The notes beneath the pieces were generated by a model. That model saw only the letters and a list, made by a program, of their open reading frames with translations. It was not told where the DNA came from and searched no databases. Positions 1 through 12,244 of a stretch of DNA of 64,000 bases are shown one piece after another (within the stretch, counting starts at the first letter, position 1; every line of letters begins with the position of its first letter). Source of the stretch: Hymenolepis diminuta (Eukaryota; Platyhelminthes; Cestoda; Cyclophyllidea; Hymenolepididae); assembly GCA_900708905.1 (NCBI GenBank), contig CAADRB010000038.1, positions 1,144,009 to 1,208,008 of the forward strand. The letters run 5' to 3'. Made by a program: the position numbers and the translations under genes.

Positions 1-3000
1 TAACCATTTTAATAATGCCCTAGAAATTAGATATATGCTTTTATATTTCTTATTTGTTTATTTTTTCTAGAAAATTGCCGTATTTATCCGTTAGCATTTG
101 GAAATAGTGTTTAGGGTATGTTGTTGATCGATTTTATTCGTAAGTTCGTATTCTAGGGCATAAAATAATCATTTCATACCGTTATTTATTAGAATGTCAT
201 CCCAAATAATGAAACCACAGGTGAAGTTAATGTAACTTTGTGAGAATTTTAACGATATACCTATTCGATTTTGCAGACGAATAAAATTAATTTATGCCCA
301 AAACGAACGTAAATATGCCAGCTCATGCTCTTCAATTTAAGATAAAAACGATTTAAAAAATTCTTCAACTCCTATAACTGATTTCTCCTATCCTTTTCTG
401 AACATTTAGATCATGCTCGATCCAAATAATTTATAGCTAAACGATCGCCATAATGGATTGTTTGTGCAGTGGTCAATGTGCACGCTAGTTAATTTATAAA
501 ATCATGAGATCAGTGCCCATTGGTGCACATGTAGTGGTATGGGTGGCGACCGTCGTGGATAGATTTATTTAGCAAGTGGGATGCTAAAATGCAAATATCT
601 TATACGAGAGATATACGAAGATACCTTCTCATTATTCATGAGAAGTTTTTGAACATTTCATCTAATAGGGTTGGAAGGTATTTCTTCATTTATAATTAAA
701 CGGGCTTTATATGGTCTTACATGCTTGCATTATTTTCACGACCAACCTCTATGTCTATGCACAGTTCATTATATACCAAAAAGAACCATTGATAAGCTTA
801 TAAGCATACAAAAATTAATTGCTCAAATAATTTACTTGTTTTTCTATCAACTTATTTACGTTTTTATGAATTGAAGCACACTTTCAGTAATAGCATCCTA
901 GATCTGGCAGATCTCTTCTGAATCCTATTTACTCTGCTACATACTGAATTAAAGAAGAAAAAGAAAGCAGAGCCTGTAACAGTACCCTTTGACTTAGGTT
1001 TCCATTTGAAAAGTCAGGAAACATCTTACGCATAGGTAATGGTTAATTCCCTTAACATAAGCTAACGGTCATAATATTTATAAGGAAATTCCTTTTAATT
1101 TTCAGATGATTTTGGATTGGAATTTGTTAGCTCTTTCAATTAAACTTCCACAAATTAAGACTCATTGCTATTCTAATCAAATAAACTTTATCTCATCCCG
1201 GAATCAACGGAGAAGATGTGCAAAAATATCTCCTCTATTTTTTCTTTCACAAAAATCTGCAACAAAGGGTATCATTTTGGAAGATTCAAGATACGCCTTT
1301 TGATTGGCAAGCTGAATGATTTTGATTGTTTTCACTAAACAAGTGTTATATTTGCTTATTCAAAACAAAACAACAACTGACAAATTCTAAGTGGAAAGAA
1401 TTTACGGTGGTCTTGGAATAGAAGAAATAATCGCTTTTTCTAAATATCTTGAAGGCTAGAACTGTGCTTAACATGCGATAATCAGTTAAGGTAGAGAAAC
1501 TAGTGTTTCAATTATAGAATATTTCACGGAACAATTACTTTGAACTTATTCAGAACATGACTTTTATTCAACCTATGCGTTTAAATAATGGTTCAAAATT
1601 TTACTGCGGCTATATATTTTGAATATTTTAAATTGTTGCTTCAAATATGCTGTTTTGCTTAAGTCTTAGGCCAATGAAAGTGAAACCATTCTTTTTCCTT
1701 TTTCAACTTACAAATTGCTGTAATGTAATTAAATATGTCATTTAATTTTGTAATCAGATTCATCACTGATTGATCCTTTGGCGTAATGCGGGCATGCAAG
1801 TCTCTCGATGAAGTAAGTTTTAAGGTTTAAATTTAATATCACTCGACTGTCCTGGATATTTAGGTGAAAGTAATGACCACACATCTGTTCTCAGAAGTGT
1901 GCTTTCTTTAGATAGTCCGATATGGTTTTTGATGAATGAATATTACACATCCATAAAAATGAAAGAGAATATATGTATTTAGATGTAATATTAATATCCT
2001 TTTAAGGTAATAATTACAGATGGAACTTATTATCACTTAATCCCTCGTTGCCAAGTCTTAATATTTCGTTTCCAGACTATTCCTCCATATATGAAGCCAT
2101 GCTGAAACGTAAATAAAATTAAGACGGTAAGTAGTGTTTACGATAAATTCAGAGTCCCGTTAAATGACTGAGGTTATTCGAAACATGAGTCTCTCAAATT
2201 AACCCAACGAATTTCGAGATAAGAATGTAATTTTCTTGCGATGTATCTGAAGATAGCAATTAACTTAAAGGAAATAGTAAGCCAAGCCGAGCCGAATATT
2301 TTACCATTTTGCGGTGATTCGCAACATTTAGTCTTAATTAAACAGACTTAAAGTCTGATTTCAGTGACCACTGGAAAACAAGCAACTTCCTAATAAATTA
2401 CAAAATCTCAGACTTTCCTAAATGATGCCTTTCGGTGAGACATAGCAAAGCAAAACTGCAATTGTTTTTCGCATTCCTGTTAATTTTACTAAACAAAATA
2501 AGCATATCAACATTTTCCTGACTTAATTATATCACTAAAATAAATCAGTGAGATGCGAATTAATGTCATTAAAAATTAATTTCGCATTAATACAATTTGA
2601 ATATTATTAGAAGAGTATTATTGTTAAAATGGCAATAATTAATAGCATAAAAGATAAATGCTATTTATGTTAAAGTTACAGCTCAAATTTATAAGCATGT
2701 TTTATTTAATGATTATATATATACAATAAATGCAGTAACTGAATCGTGCATTGATCAAATGAATTGTTTATATTATACGATTGATTTTGTTTAAATGTAT
2801 TAAATAATCCGCAAGTAAACTTTTGCCCTAAAATATGCCGCATATTATATTCTATTTCGACACAATAAACAGGAATAAATGCACCATTCTAAATACGATT
2901 GGTTTTGCTTTTCAAACAATGTTACTTTTGTAAAATTTAAAAGTGCTTATCGTGTAAACTTTTAAACTTTAGATTTTACGGTTTAATTTCGACAATAATT

Positions 3001-4239
3001 ACTCTTGCATCTGCATTATCTTCGTAAATGAATCGCTTAGCTCTCACTTTAGGTATAAGAAAAATTTGTATTATAATCTTAAATTTGCCATTGTTTTGCT
3101 GAATAATGAACGGCATCATTAGGACATACGATTGGAACAAATTGTAAAAAGCTTCCAAAGTATTTAAAGAAAGTGCAAGACACATTAAAAAGAGTTCAGT
3201 TATGAAACGCTGAGGTTACTATTTTTACTTTTATTTTCAAAATATGATTGCATAAGAGCACGCTGAAGCAGATCAGTTTCCCAAATTACATATATAAAAA
3301 TGATATGTAGGTGAGTTTTATCATGATAATAATTGAAACTGAAATTTCAGTTTTATATAAAACTGAAATGAAAATGGCATAGCGGTTCTCCAGGAGGAAA
3401 ACAACTTAAGTTCAGCAAAAGTTGCCACGACCCGAAATCGGCATATCTGAAGCAGATGGAACTGTGGCGGCGCTCTGCTCCATGCAATGTTCACAGTATT
3501 ATGATACTAATCGTTAGTTCTGGAATGTCTAGAACCTATGCATCCCTCACTGTGCCATGGTTGAAAGGTGGAATTTTAATCGGATAATTCCTATTGGATT
3601 TGAACAGAAAAGGAAAGTATTTAGTGAGCTTATTTAAAGCAAAGAAATTTACAGATATCTTACCTAAACTGAGATCAACCAATGAGTTCAGATATTCTGG
3701 CGATCTAATTTATAAAACTGTAAGAAAGTTGGGATCGATTTTTGGTGACATGATCAACTAATACCATAATGCTTCAAAGAGTTTAAAGAAAAAATGCACC
3801 ATGTTATGAATTTAAGATTGAATGATTTTGCAATAGCGTTCCACTTGACAATCCAAATAAGAGACCAACTTTCATTCGTCATTTCAACTCATTGTTTTCA
3901 CTCTCTCTGTATTAATAAGATTCCTTATAACCTTTAATTCTCATAAAGCAACTTAACGTCAATGATCAATATTTTCATGAGAAAAAATCTTGATGTCACT
4001 CAGTGGATCCAAATTTGATGATCGCTAACCCCACGTCAAAGAACTCAAGAATGACCGATAATCTATAGAAAGCAGAGTCCCATCTCCAATATAAATTTTT
4101 CAAACGAATTTCAGAAATCGGTCTAGGAACATTTTTATCTGCAAGATCTTTCCTTTCAAAGGCATTCCTTACAGAACTGCGTGAGAACGGTAAGGAGCAA
4201 GCTTTTGTTCAACGTCCTCTGCGAGCACTTCAAAAAAGC
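1..4239. other. AT-rich intergenic stretch, no gene seen
   Basis: I see no exon-like conserved protein, RNA gene or clear transposon here. Short open frames (for example 671-874 and 1106-1303) have low-complexity AT-driven composition and no family resemblance. The patch around 3390-3580 is richer in GC and looks like an old repeat, but I cannot name it. A compound palindrome lies at 3336-3368. Confidence 0.6.
3336..3368. repeat. Overlapping perfect palindromes
   Basis: An 18-bp perfect palindrome (3336-3353) overlaps a 22-bp perfect palindrome (3346-3367). The shared unit reads AAACTGAAA, then its complement, then the unit again, so either of two alternative hairpins could form. No function is implied. 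Confidence 0.8.
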
Positions 4240-4830
4240 AGAATTTAACCAGCAAAAAGTGTTAAATCAAACTTCACACTGTATGCTGACCTCAGAACTG
4301 TTAATTTCTAAAAGGTACTTCAACCTTTGCATAAATGGCATAACATTTAAGCTCCAGTGCAACACTGGCTCTGATAACACAATCGCCCGCCCTCGAATAT
4401 AGCAAAAAATTGACGATCGGTAACTGTTTCTTTTAAAATATTGGTTACTTCTGGTAATATTTTGCACATTTGTAGTCCAATACAATGAAAGACAATTTTT
4501 CAGAGGCACGTGGTCTTCAAGATGTGCTTGCTTACTTCGAAAAATATCAGACTCATTGGTCTATACTTGTCCTGATGAAAAAGAGGCCCTTTACAAAAAT
4601 TAATTATCTCACCCATCTCAATAATTCGTTCAAACCAGATTCACAAAGCATTTAGCTCTGGAAAAGTTAAAGACACAGAATATTTAAAGATAACAAACCC
4701 GATTTCAACAGGTTCAATGTTGTACCAAAAAAATAAACTCATTAGTTAGCTCTGTCATTGATAAACAATTTTTTATTCTTTGTATACTCGAGGCTCTTTC
4801 CAAAAAGCATGATCAAGACTGGATACTTAC
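4240..4830 (+). pseudogene. Decayed Ty3/gypsy retrotransposon pol: protease to RT start
   Basis: About 590 bp of broken retrotransposon polyprotein. In the frame ending at the TAG at 4400-4402, the peptide RYFNLCINGITFKLQCNTGS (from 4313), followed by DNTI, matches the retropepsin pattern of invertebrate Ty3/gypsy elements (R-Y-x-x-V-x-I-N-G, then L-Q-x-D-T-x-S-D-x-T-I). The catalytic Asp is replaced by Asn (codon 4361-4363). After the stop the resemblance continues in another frame (4448-4590): TSGNILHIC lines up with the A-S-G-x-x-L block, and TSKNIRLIGLYLS with the N-L-N-L-L-G-x-D-W block that ends the protease. A third stretch, near 4650-4730, has KVKDTEYLKI and PDFNRFNVVP, which resemble the K-x-x-F-R-x-x-R-x-V-P-Y entry to reverse transcriptase. 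Stops and frameshifts separate these pieces, so no product is made. The three blocks keep element order and spacing, which is the main support. The assignment is by recalled motif only. Confidence 0.62.
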
Positions 4831-4833
4831 CAT

Positions 4834-5450
4834 GTGAATACTAGTTCTGTGTTCTCCGTTTTTTTTGCAATTTTGAAAAGTCATTTCAAACGTTCACTCT
4901 TTTTGTATGATCTACGAGAATTTTATCTGACTGGGGTGTGTTGTCGAATCCACAGAATGATCGGTGAAAGTAATAATATCGCATTGGAAGATTCCGCTAA
5001 TGAATCAAAGAAATTGAGCGTCAGGTGTGACTGTGGCACAAATCAGCAGTTATCTGGTGAAGACAGTTATGTGAAGCAAAGTGAAAGGGGTTCCGGTGAA
5101 AATATGTTTCCTCTCCCCCTAAACCCCCATCTGAATGCTGACTTTATAATGAGATGCACATTGCGTCTGCTATTCGTGTGTCAGGCGAGGAACTATGGCA
5201 ACAAAGTACTGAATAAAAACGGAACCCAGATCGGAAAACATCACCTGGAAGGTCAAGCCAGTGCACTCTCCGAAATCTGAGTGTTTACACTACGGATAAG
5301 GTCGGTGGTGTAAACGGGCGGAAACATATGTAGACAAGTGGTCATGAAATCACACAGAAAACAGACATAGTTTATTATATTGTCATGCTTTCCCAAAGGA
5401 GCGAGGGGATTTGGGAAGGCAGGCATTAATTCCTTCAAGTGTGGTTGCAA
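4834..5450 (+). other. GC-richer patch with a 148-codon open frame, unidentified
   Basis: An open frame runs from 4834 to 5280; its first codon is GTG, so it may have no real start. The base composition of 5010-5450 is clearly less AT-rich than the flanks. The translation has no domain I recognise and no convincing membrane or signal segment. It directly follows the decayed gypsy pol. The simplest reading is further remnant of a mobile element rather than a host exon, but I cannot show this. Confidence 0.3.
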
Positions 5451-6824
5451 AGAATGCTTTCAGCGGAATTATCAAATTTGAAGGTGAAATATAAATCAAG
5501 TATGTTAAGGCGATCAACGATTTCGAAAATGTTTCGTGACATAAAAAGCCAATTCATTTCGATTGGTTGGACTAAGTGATGATTCTAAAGCGAATTAAAA
5601 AGATCACTCAGACACTTGAATGAAAGGCACAGAATAAAAAAGCCAGAGGAATATGAAGGAAAGGAATAAGACCACAGAAATGAAATCACAATTGAAAGTG
5701 AACTATGTTATTAACTAAAAATGGAGATATTCTTTTGAAACCCAAGGTGAATCCTGATTACTGTTCAAGACACCCAGAGCTAAAGCTCCTAACCAAAAAA
5801 TGCGAAATATTTTTGAAGGCTAATAAAATTTCATTTAATGTTTTGATTGTTGTGTCAAGGCAAAAATACTGTTTAATGTGAATAAAATATTTTATTGAAT
5901 ATTCCCCCTTTAGAAAATCACATTTTTTTTATTACTTATGTCCCTATGAAACTTTTCGTGTTATTGGCTCGTTTGTATATTTCAAGATCATAAAATTCGT
6001 TTAGTGCCTAAATGACTTTGTGTGTTTTTGCTCTATTCTCTCTTACTTGAGACTGGGATATATTATATTGTGCATGCTAAAAGAAGAAGTCTGATTTCCC
6101 TATGTAAAACCAGTTAACCAATGACAACATCATGAATCTGAGCCTTGTTTGTAGAAATAGATATAAGTGAGGCATGAAGAGCGTATGATAGGAGCGTTGA
6201 TGTATGGAATGAGGGGGGAGGAGCGAGAGAACTGGAGTGGGTACATATGGTGATAAAGCACATGAAGCCGAAAACAGGTGGATTGAAAACTTAATGAATT
6301 CTTTGCAGCAATGTAGTAATTAACAATTAACAAATACGAATTTTATTAATTTTGCTATTTTAAAATGATACATAAGAGAGCGATAAGTTATCCAACAAAC
6401 CGTCTGATATGAGAGATTGATTTAATGCACACAGTAATACAAAGATTTTACGATATTTTAACTGTCAGAAGCAACTGAAATCAGTTAATAGAATGTCCAT
6501 TAAATAATGAAGGTGGAGGGATCACAAATATTCAGAGGGTAATGTCATGATATAGGAAAGTTTCATTTCATTTGATTTTTGAATTTCGGTTGTAAAGTAT
6601 TTGCTAAAAATTCAAATTTCATTAAATATCCACTGGATTTCAGCGAAAGCTTGGCTACGACGGATATTTTAATCAGTAAGGGTTGGCATTTTCTCTTTTA
6701 TTCATCTTTCCCCAGTGATTGAGAAAACGAAATGATTTACCATGATGTTTGACAGCTTACAGTTTTTACATAGCAGAAGTGAGAGTTTAACATTTATAGT
6801 TAGCAAAGCGCTCTGAGCTACGCT
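5451..6824. other. Intergenic stretch, nothing recognised
   Basis: No conserved reading frame, RNA gene or repeat boundary is visible between the unidentified patch and the mariner target site. Minus-strand open frames near 6130-6333 lack any family resemblance. Confidence 0.5.
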
Positions 6825-6826
6825 TA

Positions 6827-6857
6827 ACACATGGACTGAAAAGTCCCGGGCCTAACA
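6827..6857 (+). repeat. mariner left terminal inverted repeat
   Basis: Begins directly after the TA at 6825-6826 and reads into the element through the CCCGGGCC core. It pairs with the right terminal repeat with about three mismatches. Confidence 0.88.
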
Positions 6858-7004
6858 CATAGATGGCGCTAGTTTTATTGCAGTCACCTTTTTTTCAGTT
6901 AATACTAACCTTCAAAAGACAGCTCTTAAAACTTCATGATGTTCTATTCATTAGTTTGTGAGTTATTGTGCTAAGAGTGACGCTACTTTTGTCATTTTCA
7001 AAAC

Positions 7005-8058
7005 AATACATCAAAACAATTTCGTGTTTTAATTTTTCACTGCTTCTTGATGGGAAAAAATACCGTTCAAGTGAAGCAATGGCTTGAAAAGTGTTTTGAG
7101 GACTCCGCTCCATCAGAACCAACAATAAAGCGTTGGCTTGCTGACTTCAAACGTGGTCGTAGAGACACCGATGATGCAGAACGCAGTGGACGTCCAAATG
7201 AGGCGGTAACACCAGAAAACATACAAGAAATCCACAAAACCGTTTTGAATGATTGAAAGTGAAGTTGCGTGAGTTAGCTGACATCGTAAAGATATCAAGA
7301 GAACGTGTTGGCTTTATATTGCATGAGCATTCGACTATGGGAAAGCTCTGTTCAAAGTGGGTGCCGCGTTTGCTCACTGTTGACCANNNNNNNNNNNNNN
7401 NNNNNNNNNNNNNNNNNNNNNNNNNNNNNNNNNNNNNNNNNNNNNNNNNNNNNNNNNNNNNNNNNNNNNNNNNNNNNNNNNNNNNNNNNNNNNNNNNNNN
7501 NNNNNNNNNNNNNNNNNNNNNNNNNNNNNNNNNNNNNNNNNNNNNNNNNNNNNNNNNNNNNNNNNNNNNNNNNNNNNNNNNNNNNNNNNNNNNNNNNNNN
7601 NNNNNNNNNNNNNNNNNNNNNNNNNNNNNNNNNNNNNNNNNNNNNNNNNNNNNNNNNNNNNNNNNNNNNNNNNNNNNNNNNNNNNNNNNNNNNNNNNNNN
7701 NNNNNNNNNNNNNNNNNNNNNNNNNNNNNNNNNNNNNNNNNNNNNNNNNNNNNNNNNNNNNNNNNNNNNNNNNNNNNNNNNNNNNNNNNNNNNNNNNNNN
7801 NNNNNNNNNNNNNNNNNNNNNNNNNNNNNNNNNNNNNNNNNNNNNNNNNNNNNNNNNNNNNNNNNNNNNNNNNNNNNNNNNNNNNNNNNNNNNNNNNNNN
7901 NNNNNNNNNNNNNNNNNNNNNNNNNNNNNNNNNNNNNNNNNNNNNNNNNNNNNNNNNNNNNNNNNNNNNNNNNNNNNNNNTACAAAAGTGGTATTGAAAT
8001 GTTAGAGTGGCGCTGAAATGATTGCGTTGCTCTTAATGGAGATTACGTTGATGAATAA
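7005..8058 (+). pseudogene. mariner transposase, disabled
   Basis: The conceptual protein would catalyse cut-and-paste transposition in the nucleus: an N-terminal helix-turn-helix region binds the terminal repeats and a C-terminal DDD domain does the chemistry. Visible before the gap is the N-terminal region: FRVLIFHCFLMGKNTVQVKQ, then W-L-x-K-C-F, SAPSEPTIKRWLADFKRG, the DDAERSGRP block, and in the next frame LRELADIVKISRERVGFILH and KWVPRLLT, all typical of mariners. After the gap comes the tail EMLEWR then NDCVALNGDYVDE and a TAA (8056-8058). Three lesions are visible: the expected ATG position (7005-7007) reads AAT; a one-base deletion near 7254-7258 shifts the frame; and TGA (8014-8016) replaces the Trp codon in the tail. 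The catalytic DDD residues would lie in or near the gap and cannot be judged. Confidence 0.9.
7387..7980. other. Assembly gap (594 Ns) inside the mariner
   Basis: Unknown bases. The gap removes most of the transposase catalytic domain. Such gaps typically fall in repeated sequence, in keeping with this being a multicopy element. Confidence 0.99.
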
Positions 8059-8090
8059 AGCTAATTTTGAACCGAAAACTGTGTTTTCTT

Positions 8091-8121
8091 TGTAAGGCCC
8101 GGGACTCTTCAGCCCATGTGT
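8091..8121 (-). repeat. mariner right terminal inverted repeat
   Basis: The inverted counterpart of 6827-6857, ending at 8121 just before the TA at 8122-8123. Confidence 0.88.
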
Positions 8122-8524
8122 TACTTGAGTTGACTGAGAGGAGAAATAAATTTTTACAGTACCTTATTAAATTAAGCTTATCTATTCGGAAAACAATAAC
8201 TCAACTTTTATTTCGTTAACTATATCTCAATTTGATGTATATCGGGATACATGTTTACCTTATCTTCGTGTGTGCGAACCTGTTTCTCTGTCCACTTTAG
8301 TAAAAAATCAATCTGTTAAAACTATGGCAGACAAACCACCCGAAGTAAAGTTTATTTCTGTACTAATGCAATACAACGTATTCAGTTACCAATCGCACTT
8401 CATAATTATGAGCAGAATATGGCTAATCATTCTGCGACATTGGATGAGCTTAACCACTTCAAATTTTGCGGTTAGTAGCTTAAAACTTTGAATATTTCAT
8501 TTTTTGGGAATAAGCTGTTACATA

Positions 8525-8812
8525 CAAGAAAATAATATTTTCCCCAAAGTAATTCTTATATGTAAGATTCTTTATTTTTCACGCATTAATTTCTGCCTCT
8601 TTTAATACCCTTTAATTCGAACGAATTTATTTACATTACGGTTGTAATGCTGCATAATATAAGTCGACCCATTGATACCAAAACGTGCGTCTTATTTTAA
8701 TGTAATGATTTGAGTCGTCTCGTATTGTGGTGTTGTCGGGTCGTGTTGGTAACTAATGCATTTTCTTAGGGAATCTAAGAGTCAGTTAAGGTATCCTATA
8801 GAGAAGATGATG
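8525..8812 (+). repeat. Dispersed repeat B, copy 1
   Basis: Shares long blocks with 30651-30893 in the same orientation, including the stretch around CCATTGATAC, the GTATTGTGG-GTTGTCGGGTCG core, and CTTAGGGAATCTAAGA followed by GTTAAGGTATCCTA. This copy carries about 40 extra bases near 8545-8585 that the other lacks. No coding sense is visible. It starts about 400 bp after the mariner. Confidence 0.7.
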
Positions 8813-11800
8813 TCATGGTCATTCTTGGTTAAATTGCATAATATGTTCAATTTGTGAATGTGTGAGTTGACAAATGGGTCACATTTGTCCTTACAATATT
8901 GTTCGTTTTATTTCTTTCCTTTAATCTAGATGAAAATGTAATAAATGCGATGAAATTTTATATCTACTGAAGCTAAATTCATTTCGTATTAAAAGACTAT
9001 AGAATGATTGCAGATGAGTGGATCATATTTCTAGGAGGTTCAGCAATTACTACTCAGGGAAAAGCAAAAATATTTTATAATTTTCTACTAAGATTATTAT
9101 TTTAGCAATTCAGGCTGTGAAATATCAGAGAAATTTAGATGTAAATCAAATACCAAAGTCTTTCTGTGTCTATGATCTAAAATCGTTAGGTTATAGACAG
9201 ATTTGACCATCTGTTTTCGGAATATTTTAAAGTATTTTACCAACTTCATAATGAAATTCTTAAATTTACGAGTTTATGAAGTAAAATTTTTCGTTCAAAG
9301 TCGTAAATCGAGCTTTGGAATTTCCTGGGCAATTTTGACGGCCCACTTCCCCAAGTTTTATTATCACCAGCGCATTAGTCATCCAGTCTGACAATGTCTT
9401 GACCTAAAAATTTTTCCCTCTTCTAAACAGTGAATATATTTTTGTAAAATTGAGTACTAACATCCATTCTTATCACTGAAAATTTTCATCACGTCAGATT
9501 TGAGCTCATGAAAAAGTCGTCATTATGATAAATTTTCAATTTATCCGTTTTCTGCCATTGGAAATACTTTGAGTCGTTCTTCTCCAGCTTTAATTGAAAG
9601 TAAATTCGAGAGTAAAACAAGTATAAATTTCACCATCCGCAGGTGTATTCTTGAAATAGACTTTTTTATCGTCATTAGTGAGGCCCTTATCATTCATAAA
9701 AAAGTCCAAAATTAATGAAGGAACTTACTCTAGTGATCCTGTTTTAATCTTATTTGAAAGATAACGCATCAGTATTTGAACCAAAATATATTCAGTCTTC
9801 TCATGCATTATATTTTTAAAATATTTTAACAGTTTGGTCTTTGAAGTGGTCTTTCCAAACATTTTATCTCCCTCCAACAACAAATGCCGAAAATAGAAAA
9901 AAGACGGATTAATTCCTGTATAAACTGCAATATATTATTTTCCGCAGTTTTTATTCTCATACAACCCAACATGTAATTTCTGAGACAAATGTAACTCTCA
10001 CTGGGTATTTATCCACTCATTGGTTTTCAGATAATCTGGTTTTATGCATTGATATTATTGTGCAATATCTCAACTTATCCAACATGTTTGTCTAGCTCCT
10101 CTATTTAAAATTGGTGAAGAACCTTAACTGCTTTATTCTGCAAACAAGAAAGCTACTGTTATAGAGCTAGTTAAAGGTACAAAACTTGCCTTTCTCAATT
10201 TTAAAGTTGCATCATTTGAAAGCAGTGGATCGTAGAACACTTTTTTCTGTATTTATTGACAGAATATATCAAAGCTTTTATTAATATTTAAGACTAATAA
10301 ATCACATAAAACTCTCTTTGCGTTTAAATTTTAAAAATTGTGATAGCAATTCTTTTGAAAAATTTATGCTATGTTTTTAAAATCACTGCTCATAATTCTG
10401 ATAACAAGTTAATACTAATATTTTATAAAGCATTCTTTTAAAAGCAGTTTGAAATGGTCTTAGCAGACCTTCGCATCCGTAACAAAGGCAATTGATTACA
10501 AATTAAAAATTACTTCGCTTAAGTCAACATTAAATACATCAGCTGGTACATTCTTTTTCAAAACACAAACCAACGAATACGATCAGTTCTTCTCGAGACA
10601 AATATTCCAGTATCATCAGTTTGATTAGATCACTGATTTCAATAAAAAATAAAGAAAAGATTTATGAACTTATTCTCTGCAAGAGTTTTATGAGAAAAAC
10701 AGAGTTAAATAACGGTTAACATTATATTTCAACCTCATAGCATTTAAACATTTTCAGGCTTATGTCAAAGTAGGGCTTATTACGAAGACTAATGCGCCAG
10801 TTATAAAGGTTGCATTAAGTACATGGAATCAGTCCACTCTTCGCAGACATCGTCGTTATTGCAGTAATAAGATTTATTGCCAAATTAGTAAGAGAAAGTA
10901 CTTCATGCTAGAAGAAAAAGTATAAAATCAAGTGTAAACATTTTACTTTTCAAAATTCTTCTTGAAAATAAGTTGTGAAAACTCTCTTTGTGTATAAAAT
11001 ATCAAGATCGGAAAACATTTCAATCGTAGCATTCAATATATATATAATCAAAAAATAAACCAAAATCATTTTCAATGGATATTAATTAAAGCAACTTCAA
11101 TGGCTGGTAGTCTTATCTGTCATTTGCATTTTAGATGGGAGTTTACTTTTTCGTATACTAACACAAAATTCAGTTTATATAGTCATAGGCATTCTAGTCA
11201 ATGACCTTAGTAAGATAAATTAAAAGATTTCAAAGTTCACGAAAAGAGAGGACGGGTGGAACAGTAGTCTTGTTAATTTCATTTTATCAGTAGTTACGCT
11301 TATCCAAATTAATTTGTTTTAGTATGCTGAGTAAATTACATTTGGTTCTAATTTTGATCAGACGTTACAACAGGACAAAAATGAATTGGATTCGGAGTGA
11401 AACTGTAATAAAGAAATGCTTTTCAAATGAATTGAAAAGTTAATGCTCGTTTTCATAAAGATTCAAATAAACATTTACAGCATGCTTATTTTTAAAGTGA
11501 GAAACCATTTGTGAAATTTTTACTTTCATGTGATTTAAGGTACCTTTTTAAACATATCTGCATATCACATGATGTGCTATTAAATGTTAATAGTAATCAG
11601 AATAAGTTGTATACTTTCGCATAAATTATTACATTTTGTGCTCTGTTAAATTTCAAAAGAATAATCTGTCGTCTGATTATGAGGGGAAAACAGTGATTTT
11701 TTTGAGATACGACCGATAATGAAATTTAAGTTTTAATACGTAACGAAGTAAACTTAGTATTACTTAAATAATTTTTAATTCCAATAAAAGGGAATCAAAT

Positions 11801-11999
11801 AAAATCCGACCATTTTGATAATTTGTCATCATTCTTAGTTTTCTTCTGCCCCTTCTATTCTCTTGTTTTGGGGGTCGTCATGTGGATACAAGATGAAACC
11901 ACCCAATTCTTCAGGTCAGAAGCGAGGGGTCTTAAAGAAACAACATGAAAGATTCTAGTTATGGAAACCTGTTTTAAGACCGAAATATTACTTATTGAA
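8813..11999. other. AT-rich intergenic stretch, nothing recognised
   Basis: I see no conserved reading frame, RNA gene or repeat with a partner in this window. Open frames are short and AT-driven. Confidence 0.55.
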
Positions 12000-12019
12000 A
12001 ATTCTTCGAAAAAATATAG

Positions 12020-12244
12020 TTGAGAGTAAGCAATTCGACCAAAGTTGTAAAATTTCTATATGCCTTGTCATGTGCTTGGCTGGAAGCTAAAATGACAGAT
12101 TCAATGAAAAGTTTACATTTAGAAAAAGGAAGCGATATAAATCCAAGGAAAATAGTTTTTGACAACACAAAGTTGGCTCTTATAAATGCAAACGCTTTCC
12201 TGTATGGTGTTATCGCAGGGGAGCATTTTAAAGTAAATCTTTAG
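12020..12244 (+). pseudogene. Ty3/gypsy pol remnant at the RT/RNase H boundary
   Basis: A 75-codon open stretch with no proper ATG. Its C-terminal part, FDNTKLALINANAFLYGVIA, aligns without gaps to the RNase H entry motif of Ty3/gypsy elements (Y-D-P-x-K-x-L-x-L-x-x-D-A-S-x-Y-G-V-G-A). Upstream, CAWLEAKMTDSMKSLHL resembles the C-x-x-A-F-x-x-x-K-x-x-L-x-x-S thumb segment that precedes it. The catalytic Asp of the D-A-S motif is Asn, and about ten residues seem inserted between the two blocks. A stop follows at 12242-12244 and no further pol can be read with confidence. It lies 7 kb from the protease remnant, so it may be a separate insertion. Confidence 0.5.

Larger units (their letters stand above)
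6827..8121 (+). mobile_element. mariner DNA transposon, complete ends, internal gap
   Basis: A Tc1/mariner-superfamily element. The left end (from 6827) and the reverse complement of the right end (to 8121) share about 31 bp beginning ACACATGG and containing AGTCCCGGGCC, with only about three differences. A TA dinucleotide flanks both ends (6825-6826 and 8122-8123), the hallmark target duplication of mariner insertion. The span of 1295 bp fits a full-length mariner, so the 594-N assembly gap (7387-7980) is probably close to its true size. Inside lies a disabled transposase. It is non-autonomous as it stands, though its ends could in principle still be recognised by a transposase supplied elsewhere. 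Confidence 0.93.

Noticed and set aside
7253..8005. Long open frames across the N block (203-250 codons)
   Set aside because: They are artefacts of unknown bases. Only the parts before 7387 and after 7980 carry information, and these belong to the broken mariner transposase.
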